64,000 nt of DNA from an uncultured Prevotella sp. (GTDB taxonomy: Bacteria > Bacteroidota > Bacteroidia > Bacteroidales > Bacteroidaceae). Numbering within the stretch: position 1 is the stretch's first letter; each line of letters opens with the position of its first letter. The stretch covers positions 1 through 64,000 of the forward strand of contig OMVI01000014.1 in the NCBI GenBank assembly GCA_900314455.1, written 5' to 3'. Below, piece after piece: positions 51,746 through 61,042 of the stretch. Both the position numbers and the translations under genes were made by a program. A model generated the notes under the pieces. It ran no database searches. It worked only from the letters and a program-made list of their open reading frames with translations, and was not told the origin of the DNA.

Positions 51746-53131
51746 ATGGAAGCAACCAAACAAAAGACACTGAAAGGCAGCTTTTCGCTCTTTGGAAAAG
51801 GACTGCACACAGGTTTGAGTTTAACTGTTACATTCAACCCGGCACCAGTGAACACGGGGCTCAAAATACAGCGCATAGATGTCGAAGGACAACCTGTAAT
51901 TGACGCTCTTGCAGAATATGTTGTAGACACTCAGCGCGGAACGGTAATCGCCAAGGGCGACGTTCGCGTAGGAACAATAGAGCACGGCATGGCTGCTCTC
52001 TATGCAATGGGCGTAGACAACTGTCTCGTTCAGGTGAACGGACCGGAGTTTCCTATACTCGACGGCTCGGCAGAGAAATACGTTGAGAAGATAAAAGAAG
52101 TCGGACTGGTCGACCAGGATGCGCCAAAGGACTTCTACATCATCCGCCACAAGATGGAGATACGCGACGGCGAGTCGGTCATCACCTTCCTTCCTGACGA
52201 CCAGTTCTCGATAACAGCAATGTGCTCGTTCGACTCCAAGTTTATCAGCAGTCAGTTTGCAACTCTCGACGATGTCGATAAGTTCGCTACCGAAATAGCT
52301 CCTGCACGCACATTCGTCTTCGTTCGCGACATCATGCCATTGCTTCAGGCAAACCTTATCAAAGGCGGCGACCTCGACAACGCCATCGTCATCTATGAGA
52401 AACAAGTATCACAGGAGAAGCTCGACCAGCTCGCCGACCTTCTGAAAGTACCACATATCGACGCAACTCAAATCGGATACATCCAGCACAAGCCACTGAT
52501 GTGGGACAACGAGTGCACCCGTCACAAGCTCCTCGACATAATCGGCGACATGGCACTTATCGGAAAGCCTATCAAGGGACGCATCGTTGCAACCCGTCCG
52601 GGCCACACCGTGAACAACAAATTTGCCCGCATGCTTCGCAAGGAGATACGTAAGCACGAGATACAGGCACCTATCTACGACCCGAACGAAGAGCCGATAA
52701 TGGACAACAAGCGCATCCGTGAGCTCCTTCCGCACCGCTATCCAATGCAGCTCGTCGACAAAATCATCGCCGTTGGCTCAGATAGCATAGCCGGAGTGAA
52801 AAATATCACAGCCGATGAGCCATTCTTCCAGGGGCACTTCCCCAATGAACCGGTAATGCCGGGAGTACTTCAGATAGAAGCAATGGCACAGTGCGGCGGT
52901 TTGCTTGTCCTCTCTCAGGTAAAGGAACCGGAAAGTTGGTCAACCTACTTCCTCAAGATTGACGGTGTGAAATTCCGCCAGAAGGTTGTTCCGGGCGACA
53001 CTTTGCTGTTCCGTGTGAATCTCGAAGCCCCTATCCGTCACGGCATAAGCACCATGAAAGGCTACATTTTCGTAGGCGACCAAGTCGTTTCTGAGGCTAC
53101 GTTCACTGCACAAATTGTAAAGAACAAATAA
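51746..53131 (+). CDS. lpxC/fabZ: Bifunctional LpxC deacetylase / FabZ dehydratase
   Basis: A 461-aa fusion. Residues 1-310 are UDP-3-O-acyl-GlcNAc deacetylase, the committed lipid A step, with zinc ligand His80 in IEHGMAALYAMG, LDGSAEKYV near 108 and the second zinc site in TRHKLLDIIGDMALIG near 260. Residues 325-461 are 3-hydroxyacyl-ACP dehydratase, with LLPHRYPMQLVDKI, the catalytic His in GHFPNEPVMPGVLQIEAMAQ and the Glu in the same segment. Joining the two puts the enzymes competing for hydroxyacyl-ACP in fixed ratio. The fusion is known in Bacteroidota. It is followed by lpxA after a 60-bp gap. Confidence 0.97.
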   Translation: MEATKQKTLKGSFSLFGKGLHTGLSLTVTFNPAPVNTGLKIQRIDVEGQPVIDALAEYVVDTQRGTVIAKGDVRVGTIEHGMAALYAMGVDNCLVQVNGPEFPILDGSAEKYVEKIKEVGLVDQDAPKDFYIIRHKMEIRDGESVITFLPDDQFSITAMCSFDSKFISSQFATLDDVDKFATEIAPARTFVFVRDIMPLLQANLIKGGDLDNAIVIYEKQVSQEKLDQLADLLKVPHIDATQIGYIQHKPLMWDNECTRHKLLDIIGDMALIGKPIKGRIVATRPGHTVNNKFARMLRKEIRKHEIQAPIYDPNEEPIMDNKRIRELLPHRYPMQLVDKIIAVGSDSIAGVKNITADEPFFQGHFPNEPVMPGVLQIEAMAQCGGLLVLSQVKEPESWSTYFLKIDGVKFRQKVVPGDTLLFRVNLEAPIRHGISTMKGYIFVGDQVVSEATFTAQIVKNK

Positions 53132-53142
53132 AGAGCTACCAT

Positions 53143-53176
53143 CAAGCCTCCCGCAAAAAGGAGGATGTTGATTAAC
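53143..53176 (+). repeat. Possible decayed half-element related to M1/M2
   Basis: AAGCCTCCcgcaaaaaGGAGGATGTT lies in the lpxC/fabZ-lpxA gap. The small CCTCC/GGAGG hairpin followed by ATGTTGATTAAC resembles one arm of M1/M2 (CCCCTCC..GGAGGGGATGTTTA). No second arm is found. Confidence 0.4.
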
Positions 53177-53191
53177 CAATAAAATTATAAT

Positions 53192-53962
53192 ATGAATCAA
53201 ATAAGTCCACTTGCATACGTTCACCCCGAAGCAAAACTAGGCGACAACAATATCATCGGGCCATTCTGTTACATCGACCGCAATACCGTTCTCGGCAACG
53301 GCAACGTCCTTCAGAACAGCGTCACCATCAATTATGGCGCACGCATCGGCGACAACAATGAGATATTCCCTGGCGCCAGCATCTCGACAAAGCCACAGGA
53401 TTTGAAGTTCAAGGGCGAAGATACCATTTGCGAAGTTGGCAACAACAACTCCATCCGTGAAAATGTCACCATCTCTCGCGGTACAGCTTCAAAGGGAACA
53501 ACGCAAGTAGGCAACAACAACTTGCTAATGGAGAACATGCATATCGCCCACGATTGCTTCTTCGGCTCAAACCTCATCATCGGCAATTCGACGAAGTTTG
53601 GCGGCGAAGTGTCAGTCGACGACAATGCAGTTGTCTCCGCCGAAGTCCTCTGCCATCAGTTCTGCCGCGTCGGAGGCTATGTCATGATACAGGGCGGAAG
53701 CCGTTTCTCACAGGACATACCACCTTATATCATAGCCGGCAAAGAACCTATTCGCTACGCAGGCATCAACATTGTCGGTCTGCGCCGTCACGGTTTCTCC
53801 AACGATTTGATAGATTTAATCCATAACGCATACCGCATTCTCTACGGAGACGGTACCCGCGAGGAAAACATCAACAAGATTAAGAGCGAACTGCAAGTAA
53901 CGAAAGAGATACAGTACATTATCGATTTCGTCCAGGCTTCTAAGCGAGGAATAATTAAGTAA
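53192..53962 (+). CDS. lpxA: UDP-N-acetylglucosamine O-acyltransferase
   Basis: First step of lipid A synthesis, in the cytoplasm. A 256-aa protein with a hexapeptide-repeat beta-helix from residue 1 (PLAYVHPEAKLGDNNIIGPF) to about 190 and a C-terminal helical domain. The catalytic His is in NMHIAHDCFFGSN near residue 120. It follows lpxC/fabZ in the conserved order lpxD-lpxC/fabZ-lpxA. miaA begins 38 bp later. Confidence 0.97.
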   Translation: MNQISPLAYVHPEAKLGDNNIIGPFCYIDRNTVLGNGNVLQNSVTINYGARIGDNNEIFPGASISTKPQDLKFKGEDTICEVGNNNSIRENVTISRGTASKGTTQVGNNNLLMENMHIAHDCFFGSNLIIGNSTKFGGEVSVDDNAVVSAEVLCHQFCRVGGYVMIQGGSRFSQDIPPYIIAGKEPIRYAGINIVGLRRHGFSNDLIDLIHNAYRILYGDGTREENINKIKSELQVTKEIQYIIDFVQASKRGIIK

Positions 53963-53964
53963 GC

Positions 53965-53994
53965 GTAAAGTCAGACTCCCGTGAGTCCCTTTAC
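53965..53994 (+). other. Hairpin in the lpxA-miaA gap
   Basis: GTAAAG (53965-53970) pairs with CTTTAC (53989-53994), and GACTC (53974-53978) with GAGTC (53983-53987) above a small internal loop. It ends 6 bp before the miaA ATG and has no T-tract, so it would more likely affect miaA translation than end transcription. Confidence 0.5.
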
Positions 53995-54000
53995 AACAAT

Positions 54001-54897
54001 ATGAAGACGCTTGTTGTTATAACAGGTCCTACCGGTGTTGGCAAAACGGAGTGTTGTCTCCGTGTTGCCAACATTTTTCGTATTCCCATAATCAATGCCG
54101 ATTCGAGGCAGCTATTTGCCGAAATCCCTATCGGTACGGCAGCGCCGACAGCTGAGCAACAAGTACTTGTAAAACACTACTTCGTCGGCAATCACCATAT
54201 CACAGATTATTACAGCGCTTCCAACTATGAGCAGGATGTTCTGAAACTACTCGACAAATTGTTCAAGGACTCCGATGTAGAACTCCTTTCGGGCGGTAGT
54301 ATGATGTACATCGATGCTGTTTGCAAGGGCATTGACGACATCCCGACCATCCGCGACGACATACGGGAAGAGATGAAACGACGACTTGCAACCGAAGGAT
54401 TGCCCGCTCTGGTAGAAGAACTGCATCGCCTTGACCCCGAGCACTGGGCAATCGTCGACAGGAACAATCCCCGCCGCGTCGTCCACGCCCTCGAAATATG
54501 CCATCAGACAGACAGAACATACACCTCATTTCGCAGCAACAAGCCCAAGCAACGTCCTTTCAAGATTGTCAAGATTGCTCTCAACCGCCCTCGCGAAGAG
54601 CTATACAGCAGAATAAACCAGCGCGTCCTTGACATGATTGACAAAGGTCTCATCGACGAAGCGATGCGCGTTCTGCCATACAGAGACTGCAACGCACTCA
54701 ACACAGTAGGCTATAAAGAGATGTTCGAGTACCTCAACGGACTCACCACCATCGACGAGGCGATATTCAAGATACAAAGCAACACGCGCCGATATGCCCG
54801 CAAACAGCTCACTTGGTTCAAGCGGGATGCTGACGTAAAGTGGTTTAATGCCGACAACATTGAAGAAATCTTAAATTATATAATGTACTCAATATAG
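54001..54897 (+). CDS. miaA: tRNA dimethylallyltransferase
   Basis: Adds the dimethylallyl group to A37 of tRNAs reading codons that begin with U. The 298-aa protein has the P-loop ITGPTGVGKTEC at residues 7-18, INADSRQLFAEIPIGTA near 33, LSGGSMMYIDAV near 100 and DRNNPRRVVHALEI near 155. It lies between lpxA and the PBP1A gene. Confidence 0.96.
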   Translation: MKTLVVITGPTGVGKTECCLRVANIFRIPIINADSRQLFAEIPIGTAAPTAEQQVLVKHYFVGNHHITDYYSASNYEQDVLKLLDKLFKDSDVELLSGGSMMYIDAVCKGIDDIPTIRDDIREEMKRRLATEGLPALVEELHRLDPEHWAIVDRNNPRRVVHALEICHQTDRTYTSFRSNKPKQRPFKIVKIALNRPREELYSRINQRVLDMIDKGLIDEAMRVLPYRDCNALNTVGYKEMFEYLNGLTTIDEAIFKIQSNTRRYARKQLTWFKRDADVKWFNADNIEEILNYIMYSI

Positions 54898-54913
54898 ATT
54901 GGCACGATTTCAC

Positions 54914-54921
54914 TAACTTTG
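54914..54921 (+). promoter_or_regulatory. Predicted -7 element for the PBP1A gene (TAACTTTG)
   Basis: TAACTTTGC lies 61 bp before the ATG at 54983, within the 85-bp gap after miaA. It would give a leader of about 54 nt. Confidence 0.55.
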
Positions 54922-54982
54922 CACTTTATAAGTAATAAGGTAACAAGAACACCTGACATCCATCACCCCAACACAAAGAATA

Positions 54983-57544
54983 ATGATTAAGAAGATTATT
55001 AACTTATTCAAATCCATCTGGAAAGGCATCAAGGGCTTTTTCCCATGGTATATCAATCTGTACAGAGGTCGAAAGTGGTACACCAAGACTGCACTCGGGA
55101 TTATGTCCTTCATAGTGTTCGTCTTTTTGTATCTTGGCATGGTCGACATCAACTTCCTTTGGCTGTTCGGTAAGTCTCCGGGCTTCTCTGAGATAGTGAC
55201 ACCACCGAAGAACGCAGGCAGTGAGGTCTACAGCGCTGACAGTGTGCTGCTTGGCCGCTATCTTAAGGAGAATCGTATCCCAGTGCGTTACAACGAGATA
55301 ACTCCCGACTTCTGGCACGCCCTCATAGATACCGAGGACGAACGCTTCTACGAGCACCACGGCATCGACTTCCAGGGAATAGGCGGTGCTGTAAAGGACG
55401 CATTGACACACAACGGCGCCCGTGGTGCTTCTACTATCACCCAGCAGCTCGCCAAGAACCTTTTTCAGGTCCGTAAGGGTAACTCGCAAGGTCTCTTCGG
55501 GCGCATTCCGGGTATCAAACTGATAGTCGACAAGAGCAAGGAGTGGATTATCGCCATCAAACTGGAGCTCATTTACAGTAAAGATGCCATACTGACGATG
55601 TACGCAAACACCGTCGATTTCGGCAACAACGCATTCGGAATAAAGACCGCAGCAAAGACTTACTTCAACACGACACCTGACAAGCTGACTCCAGAGCAGG
55701 CTGCCACGCTTGTCGGAATGCTGAAAGCGACGAGCTACTACAATCCTATCACCAAGCCGCAGAACGCTATCAAGCGCCGCAACCAGGTACTTAACAACAT
55801 GCGTGACCATGGTCATCTGAGCGCTATCGCCTGCGATTCGCTCCGCAAAAAGCCTTTAGAGCTCGATGTGCAGCAAGTGCAGCAAGACCAGGGACAGGCA
55901 AAATACTTCCGTGAAGCTGTTGCCAAGTTCCTCAAGCAGCGCCCGGAGCTCGAAGGCTATGACCTTTACAGCAGTGGACTTCGCATCTACACGACCATAG
56001 ACACACGTCTTCAGAAGTATGCCGAAGAAGCAGCCATCAAGCAGATGCGTGTCGTCCAGCGCAACTTCGACAACAACTGGGGCAACGACGACCCATGGCG
56101 TGATGAGAAGGGACAAATCATTCCGAACTTCATCGAAGGCATTGCCCAGCGTCTACCGTGCTACAAGGCATTGCAGGCGAAGTACCCCAACCACCCCGAC
56201 AGTGTCGACTTCTACATGAACCAGAAACATCCTGTTCGTCTGTTCGACTATGAAAAGGGGCACATCACAAAGGAAATGTCGTCCATGGACTCAATAAGGT
56301 ACATGGTACACTTCATGCATACCGCCTTCATAGCTATAGAACCACAGACAGGAGCAGTGAAGGCTTGGGTCGGCGACATCGACTTCGACACATGGAACTA
56401 CGACAAGGTGACAGCCGAAAGACAGCCGGGCTCAACCTTCAAGTTGTTTGTCTACACCGAGGCAATCGACCAGGGACTCGTGCCATGTGACAAGCGCCGT
56501 GACGAATACTTCAGTATGCAGGTCATGAACGACGACACGCACGAGATGGAAACATGGGCACCAACCAACGCCAACGGCTATTTCACCGGCGACTCTATAC
56601 CTCTGAAGAGCGCATTTGCCCAGAGTATCAACTCTGTAGCAGCCCGTCTCGGTCAGGAAGTAGGTATAAAGAACGTCATATCCATGGCTCAGAAAATGGG
56701 CATAAAGAGTCCGTTGAAGGACAAGCCGGCACTGGCTCTCGGCTCAAGCGACGTCAATCTGCTCGAACTTGTTGGGGCATACTGTACCATTGCTAACGAA
56801 GGCCGCCACCACGACCCAATCCTAGTAACGAAAGTTGTTGACGATGAGGGCAACGTTCTTTACGAAGCGCCAAACGACGACAATGAGGCTGTGTCCGAGC
56901 GCACAGCATTCCTGATGCAGGAAATGCTCAAAGGAACACTCACGGAGCCAGGCGGAACATCGCAGCCACTCAACAGCTACATAACCCGCGACACCGACTG
57001 GGGTGGCAAGACCGGAACATCCAACAACCACTCTGACGCCTGGTTCGTCGGAGTTAGCCCTAACCTGGTCTGCGGAGCATGGGTCGGCGGCGAGTACCGG
57101 TGCATCCACTTCCGATACGGAAAGATGGGACAAGGCTCGCGTGCCGCGCTTCCTGTGGTAGGAAACTTCATCAAGGAGGTGTGGAAAGACCCACGCTTCA
57201 ACCGCTATCACGCCAGATGGCCTGAGAACGATGAAGTTGAGAAGAGTCTGTACGAGTGTCAAAGCTATTGGGTTAAGCCTAAGAAGAATGTCGACACAAT
57301 ATATATAAACCGTGACAACTCCAACGGAAGAGGTTACGATGATAACGACGATGACAACGATGTGGATAATCTTATGGACGAAGCCAACGACTTAGTGAAC
57401 GATGTTGTCGACCACGCAGCCCGGCAGTCGGGCCATAAGAACGATGAAAGCAGTACTTCGTCGCACAAGACATCAAAGCAGAACAATACCAACCGCCGTT
57501 CGTCACGGCACTCATCGTCATCCGAAAGTGAAACAAATCTATAA
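54983..57544 (+). CDS. mrcA: Class A penicillin-binding protein 1A
   Basis: Bifunctional peptidoglycan synthase of 853 aa, anchored by one N-terminal helix (about 36-55). The glycosyltransferase domain has DTEDERFYEHHGID at 117-130 and GASTITQQLAKNLF at 148-161. The transpeptidase has the active Ser484 in GSTFK, SIN at 548-550 and GKTGT near 676. The last 80 residues are Asp/Asn/Ser-rich and probably disordered (NRDNSNGRGYDDNDDDNDVD). The stop overlaps the next ATG by one base (TAATG), so the helicase gene is translationally coupled. Confidence 0.96.
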   Translation: MIKKIINLFKSIWKGIKGFFPWYINLYRGRKWYTKTALGIMSFIVFVFLYLGMVDINFLWLFGKSPGFSEIVTPPKNAGSEVYSADSVLLGRYLKENRIPVRYNEITPDFWHALIDTEDERFYEHHGIDFQGIGGAVKDALTHNGARGASTITQQLAKNLFQVRKGNSQGLFGRIPGIKLIVDKSKEWIIAIKLELIYSKDAILTMYANTVDFGNNAFGIKTAAKTYFNTTPDKLTPEQAATLVGMLKATSYYNPITKPQNAIKRRNQVLNNMRDHGHLSAIACDSLRKKPLELDVQQVQQDQGQAKYFREAVAKFLKQRPELEGYDLYSSGLRIYTTIDTRLQKYAEEAAIKQMRVVQRNFDNNWGNDDPWRDEKGQIIPNFIEGIAQRLPCYKALQAKYPNHPDSVDFYMNQKHPVRLFDYEKGHITKEMSSMDSIRYMVHFMHTAFIAIEPQTGAVKAWVGDIDFDTWNYDKVTAERQPGSTFKLFVYTEAIDQGLVPCDKRRDEYFSMQVMNDDTHEMETWAPTNANGYFTGDSIPLKSAFAQSINSVAARLGQEVGIKNVISMAQKMGIKSPLKDKPALALGSSDVNLLELVGAYCTIANEGRHHDPILVTKVVDDEGNVLYEAPNDDNEAVSERTAFLMQEMLKGTLTEPGGTSQPLNSYITRDTDWGGKTGTSNNHSDAWFVGVSPNLVCGAWVGGEYRCIHFRYGKMGQGSRAALPVVGNFIKEVWKDPRFNRYHARWPENDEVEKSLYECQSYWVKPKKNVDTIYINRDNSNGRGYDDNDDDNDVDNLMDEANDLVNDVVDHAARQSGHKNDESSTSSHKTSKQNNTNRRSSRHSSSSESETNL

Positions 57545-59277
57545 TGCCGACACAGACAGAACAGATAGATCTCGACAATCCGGAGCTGCAACAGGCTCTC
57601 CAAATAATAAAGTTCACCCATAACAGCCTATTCCTGACGGGAAAGGCAGGTACGGGCAAGTCGACGTTTCTGCGCTACATATCGACAAATACAAAAAAGA
57701 AGAACATCATACTGGCGCCCACCGGTATTGCCGCAATCAATGCCGGAGGCTCCACTTTGCACTCTTTCTTCAAGCTTCCGTTCCACCCTCTCATCCCGAC
57801 AGATACACAATACTCCATCAGACATCTTCGCGAGACTCTCAAATACAACTCCGAGAAGATAAAACTGTTGAAGGAAGTCGAGCTGATAATTATCGATGAG
57901 ATAAGCATGGTGCGTCCCGACATCATCGATTTCATTGACAAAGTGCTGCGCGTCTATTGCCGGCGGATGCGCGAACCTTTCGGAGGGAAGCAGATGTTGT
58001 TCATTGGCGACATCTATCAGTTGGAGCCCGTGCTGAAGGAAGACGACCGCAACCTTCTCCACCCCTTTTATCCCAGCGGTTATTTCTTTGACGCACACGT
58101 CTTCCGGACGTTCCCACTTGTAAGCATTGAACTTCGGAAGGTCTACCGTCAAAGCGACCCTACATTCATATCCATACTCGACGACATACGCACGAACCAT
58201 GTCAGCGACCGCGATTTGAGCATGCTCAACCAGCGAGTGGGCGCCGATATCAATGCCGACGACAACATTTCTATTACACTCTCTACCCGACGGGACACTG
58301 TCGACTTCATAAACCAGCAGGAACTGGACAAGCTTGACGGCGAGCCATACACCTCTGTGGGCGTCATCAAGGGCGAATTCCCCGACAGCGCGTTGCCTAC
58401 GCCGATCGAATTGGAACTGAAACCGGGCTGTCATGTCATGTTCATAAAGAACGACCCGGAGCACCGGTGGGTCAACGGAACGCTGGGTGTCGTCTCAGCG
58501 ATTGACGAAGAGTCGGAGGTTATAAGCGTTGTAACGGAGGAAAGCAAAGAATACGATGTCGAAAAGGATATGTGGGAGAACGTGCGCTACCGCTTCAACG
58601 AAACCGAAAAGAAGATTGAAGAGGAGCAAATTGGCACCTACGTGCAGTTTCCACTGCGCCTTGCATGGGCGATAACGGTGCATAAGAGCCAGGGGCTAAC
58701 GTTCAACCGTGTGAAAATCGACTTCACCGGTGGTGTCTTTGCAGGCGGCCAGACTTACGTTGCACTATCCCGCTGCACATCGCTGAACGGTATTTCGCTG
58801 AAGGAGCCAGTTCGCCGCAACGACATATTCGTACGCTCTGAGGTTGTGAGGTTCGCCCGCCACTACAACGACAACAATACTATAAAGGGCGCCCTGCAAC
58901 GTAGCAAGGCAGATAAGGAATACTCCGATGCCATCGAAGCTTTCGACAAAGGTGACTTCGATGCGTTCCTTAACAGTTTCTTCCTTGCCATCCACAGCCG
59001 TTATGACATTGAGAAACCTGTTGTGAAACGGTATATCCGCCGCAAACTGAATGTCATCAACGATTTGAAGACTCAAAACGAGGAACTGAAAAAGAAACAG
59101 GAAGAGCAGAAGGACTTCCTCAAGAAACTCTCAGCCGAGTATTCTCTGATGGGCAAGGACTGTGAAAAGGAAGGCATGGATGCCGCCGCCCAAAGCAACT
59201 ACGAGAAGGCTTTGCAGCTCGACCCGGACAATAAGCTTGCTCAAAGGAGGCTGAAAAGGCTTATTGGAAAGAAGTAG
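57544..59277 (+). CDS. RecD/Pif1-like helicase with C-terminal TPR-like end
   Basis: A 577-aa superfamily 1 helicase-like ATPase. Walker A GKAGTGKST is at residues 33-41, APTGIAAINAGGSTLHS at 58-74 is a Pif1/RecD motif, Walker B IIIDEISM is at 115-122, and the late TVHKSQGLTFNRVKIDF and TYVALSRCTSLNG motifs are intact. After about residue 480 there is a coiled-coil stretch (TQNEELKKKQEEQKDFLKK) and one TPR-like repeat (AAQSNYEKALQLDPDNKLAQ). The role is unknown; coupling to the PBP gene is probably incidental. Confidence 0.88.
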   Translation: MPTQTEQIDLDNPELQQALQIIKFTHNSLFLTGKAGTGKSTFLRYISTNTKKKNIILAPTGIAAINAGGSTLHSFFKLPFHPLIPTDTQYSIRHLRETLKYNSEKIKLLKEVELIIIDEISMVRPDIIDFIDKVLRVYCRRMREPFGGKQMLFIGDIYQLEPVLKEDDRNLLHPFYPSGYFFDAHVFRTFPLVSIELRKVYRQSDPTFISILDDIRTNHVSDRDLSMLNQRVGADINADDNISITLSTRRDTVDFINQQELDKLDGEPYTSVGVIKGEFPDSALPTPIELELKPGCHVMFIKNDPEHRWVNGTLGVVSAIDEESEVISVVTEESKEYDVEKDMWENVRYRFNETEKKIEEEQIGTYVQFPLRLAWAITVHKSQGLTFNRVKIDFTGGVFAGGQTYVALSRCTSLNGISLKEPVRRNDIFVRSEVVRFARHYNDNNTIKGALQRSKADKEYSDAIEAFDKGDFDAFLNSFFLAIHSRYDIEKPVVKRYIRRKLNVINDLKTQNEELKKKQEEQKDFLKKLSAEYSLMGKDCEKEGMDAAAQSNYEKALQLDPDNKLAQRRLKRLIGKK

Positions 59278-59505
59278 TAAGTCAACAAAATTAGGATCTT
59301 CCAACATTTGGAGGGATAAACAACAAATGCTACAATAACCTCGACGATGCGCGGAGTAGGGACTCGATAGATACATTACGAGTTTGTGGATGCCATCATT
59401 ACAAATGTCGGACAAGCCATTAGTATATCATTTGTTGTCAATATTTTTCCAATCATCATTTCATTGAAATCATCTTTGCAACTAATTGATTGTCAATGCC
59501 TTCAC
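59278..59505. other. Gene-free stretch after the helicase gene
   Basis: I find no open frame of note, promoter or strong hairpin between the helicase stop codon and the terminator at 59506. Both flanking genes end in this 381-bp gap. Confidence 0.4.
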
Positions 59506-59542
59506 AAAAGCATAGGTTTTAGCTTGCAAAACCTATGCTTTT
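59506..59542. terminator. Bidirectional terminator between convergent genes
   Basis: Perfect 15-bp arms: AAAAGCATAGGTTTT (59506-59520) pairs with 59528-59542, with a 7-nt loop. A- and T-tracts are built into the stem ends, so it can serve the helicase gene (+) and the DUF3078 gene (-). Confidence 0.85.
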
Positions 59543-59658
59543 ACACTCTGAAAGATAAGCTCTTGCAATGCCAAAGGTCAAGTTTTGAAAGCCAAAAGCT
59601 CAACTATTGTTTTGCTGTAAAATAGTTTCAATAAAACCAATCTTATAAGAACGGCTTC

Positions 59659-60933
59659 TTAAAACGAATATTGGAAACCAATGGATGCATACTCCTTGAA
59701 TTGCCAATAGCCGTGATGGCCGTCCCGTTGGGCACCGTCGTCAAAGCGAGGATATACAAACAGCTGAGCACTAATCCAACGGTTGAACTTGAAGACGAAT
59801 GTATTCTCCCATTCAAGTTCGGCACGCTCGTAGCTCGTATATCCGTAGAGGCGCGTCTTCCATTGCAGCATCTCCATCAACTGCCATGTCAAATCGATTG
59901 TAAACTCAGAACCGAAGTCGTTCAGGACATGATGCCCCGCGTCTATTCCCAGACGTTCACTTAGCTCAACAAGCCTCGTGTACTTCAGGTTGTACGCCAA
60001 TGGAGCCAGATGAATAGTCCCCTTGAGACGCCCGTGTATCCAGTCGACGTTGTAATCCATACCGAGTGAGAGGTTAACGTTCAGCGGAGCGAGGAAGTCG
60101 GAGTACAAAGTAGGGTCGTTCGACTTGTAGCTGTGGGTGAATTGGGAGTATGCCAGGAACTGAAGTGTATAGTACCACCTCTTCGAAGCTTGAATACCGA
60201 GTTTCGACGTGATACGGAAGAGGTCCTCAGTGGTCTTGAAATTGTGGAGAGAATCGGAGCGCGCACTCTGCAATCCGAAACGCATCTCAAGTTTGTTTTC
60301 CCACTTCAGCTTCTGTTTGTTGTTGTAGTTAGCCTCCATCGTTACCGAGGCAAGAGCCGAGTAGTTGCTTTCGCCACCCTTGTACCAGTTGCCTGAGACG
60401 TAGTTCTGCATGAACTGAAGCAAGTAGTCGCCATTGTACGTCCAGAAGTTAGGCTTCTTCAGCAATACTGTCACGGGGGTATGCTCCGGCTCAATAGGCA
60501 CTGGGGCGACATGGTCGGAGAGGTCCTCCTGCCGGGTTATAGGCTGTTGTGGCTCAGTGTATTGCTCGTCCTCGGGCTCAATTTGGGCATCTGTCTGCTC
60601 TACCAGTTCCGGATGGAAGAGGTAAACGTTCAGCAGTTGCCTGTCGGCAAACGACAACGAGTCACCAACGGACAGAGCCCTGTGCGGAATATCTTTATAA
60701 AATGTGGGTGGAAGGAAAAGCCGTGGTGAAGAAGTAAAGTCGGATGGCTGTGCCTTAGAGCCGTAAATACTGTCATGAAGGGCTTTAAGGGAGTCACGAT
60801 ATTGCTCTACTACGGGATTGGAATCACGTCCCCCAAATGTGCCGCGGCGCAAAAACCGGCGTGGCAATTGAGCTTGTGTACCAAGGACGAGTACCAAAAG
60901 AAATGTCAATATAGTGAGACAACGCTTCTTCAT
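59659..60933 (-). CDS. DUF3078 outer-membrane protein
   Basis: A 424-aa exported protein. A signal peptide (MKKRCLTILTFLLVLVLGTQ, cleavage near AQL) leads to a proline/glutamate-rich stretch (residues about 130-165) and then a beta-rich domain beginning NFWTYNGDYLLQFMQNYVSG with WYKGGESNYSALA. The C-terminus YASIGFQYSF has the terminal Phe of a barrel protein. I assign it to DUF3078; function unknown. The start was set at 60933; the longer frame adds 83 residues upstream of the promoter and signal peptide. Divergent from another membrane-barrel gene. Confidence 0.82.
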   Translation of the reverse strand: MKKRCLTILTFLLVLVLGTQAQLPRRFLRRGTFGGRDSNPVVEQYRDSLKALHDSIYGSKAQPSDFTSSPRLFLPPTFYKDIPHRALSVGDSLSFADRQLLNVYLFHPELVEQTDAQIEPEDEQYTEPQQPITRQEDLSDHVAPVPIEPEHTPVTVLLKKPNFWTYNGDYLLQFMQNYVSGNWYKGGESNYSALASVTMEANYNNKQKLKWENKLEMRFGLQSARSDSLHNFKTTEDLFRITSKLGIQASKRWYYTLQFLAYSQFTHSYKSNDPTLYSDFLAPLNVNLSLGMDYNVDWIHGRLKGTIHLAPLAYNLKYTRLVELSERLGIDAGHHVLNDFGSEFTIDLTWQLMEMLQWKTRLYGYTSYERAELEWENTFVFKFNRWISAQLFVYPRFDDGAQRDGHHGYWQFKEYASIGFQYSF

Positions 60934-60940
60934 TGTTGTG

Positions 60941-60972
60941 CAAAGGTAATTGTATTTGCCCGAAAAAACAAA
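60941..60972 (-). promoter_or_regulatory. Promoter of the DUF3078 gene
   Basis: Minus-strand TTTG (60972-60969), a 20-bp gap and TACCTTTG (60948-60941). The -7 element is 7 bp from the ATG, implying a nearly leaderless message. Confidence 0.6.
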
Positions 60973-61011
60973 TAAATGGTGCAACTTTAAAATTTTATGC
61001 TTTCTTTTTAG

Positions 61012-61019
61012 TAACTTTG
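61012..61019 (+). promoter_or_regulatory. Predicted -7 element for the beta-barrel operon (TAACTTTG)
   Basis: TAACTTTGC lies 23 bp before the ATG at 61043. The reading frame beginning at 60950 would start upstream of it. Confidence 0.58.
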
Positions 61020-61042
61020 CAACCGTATCACACAATACAAAG

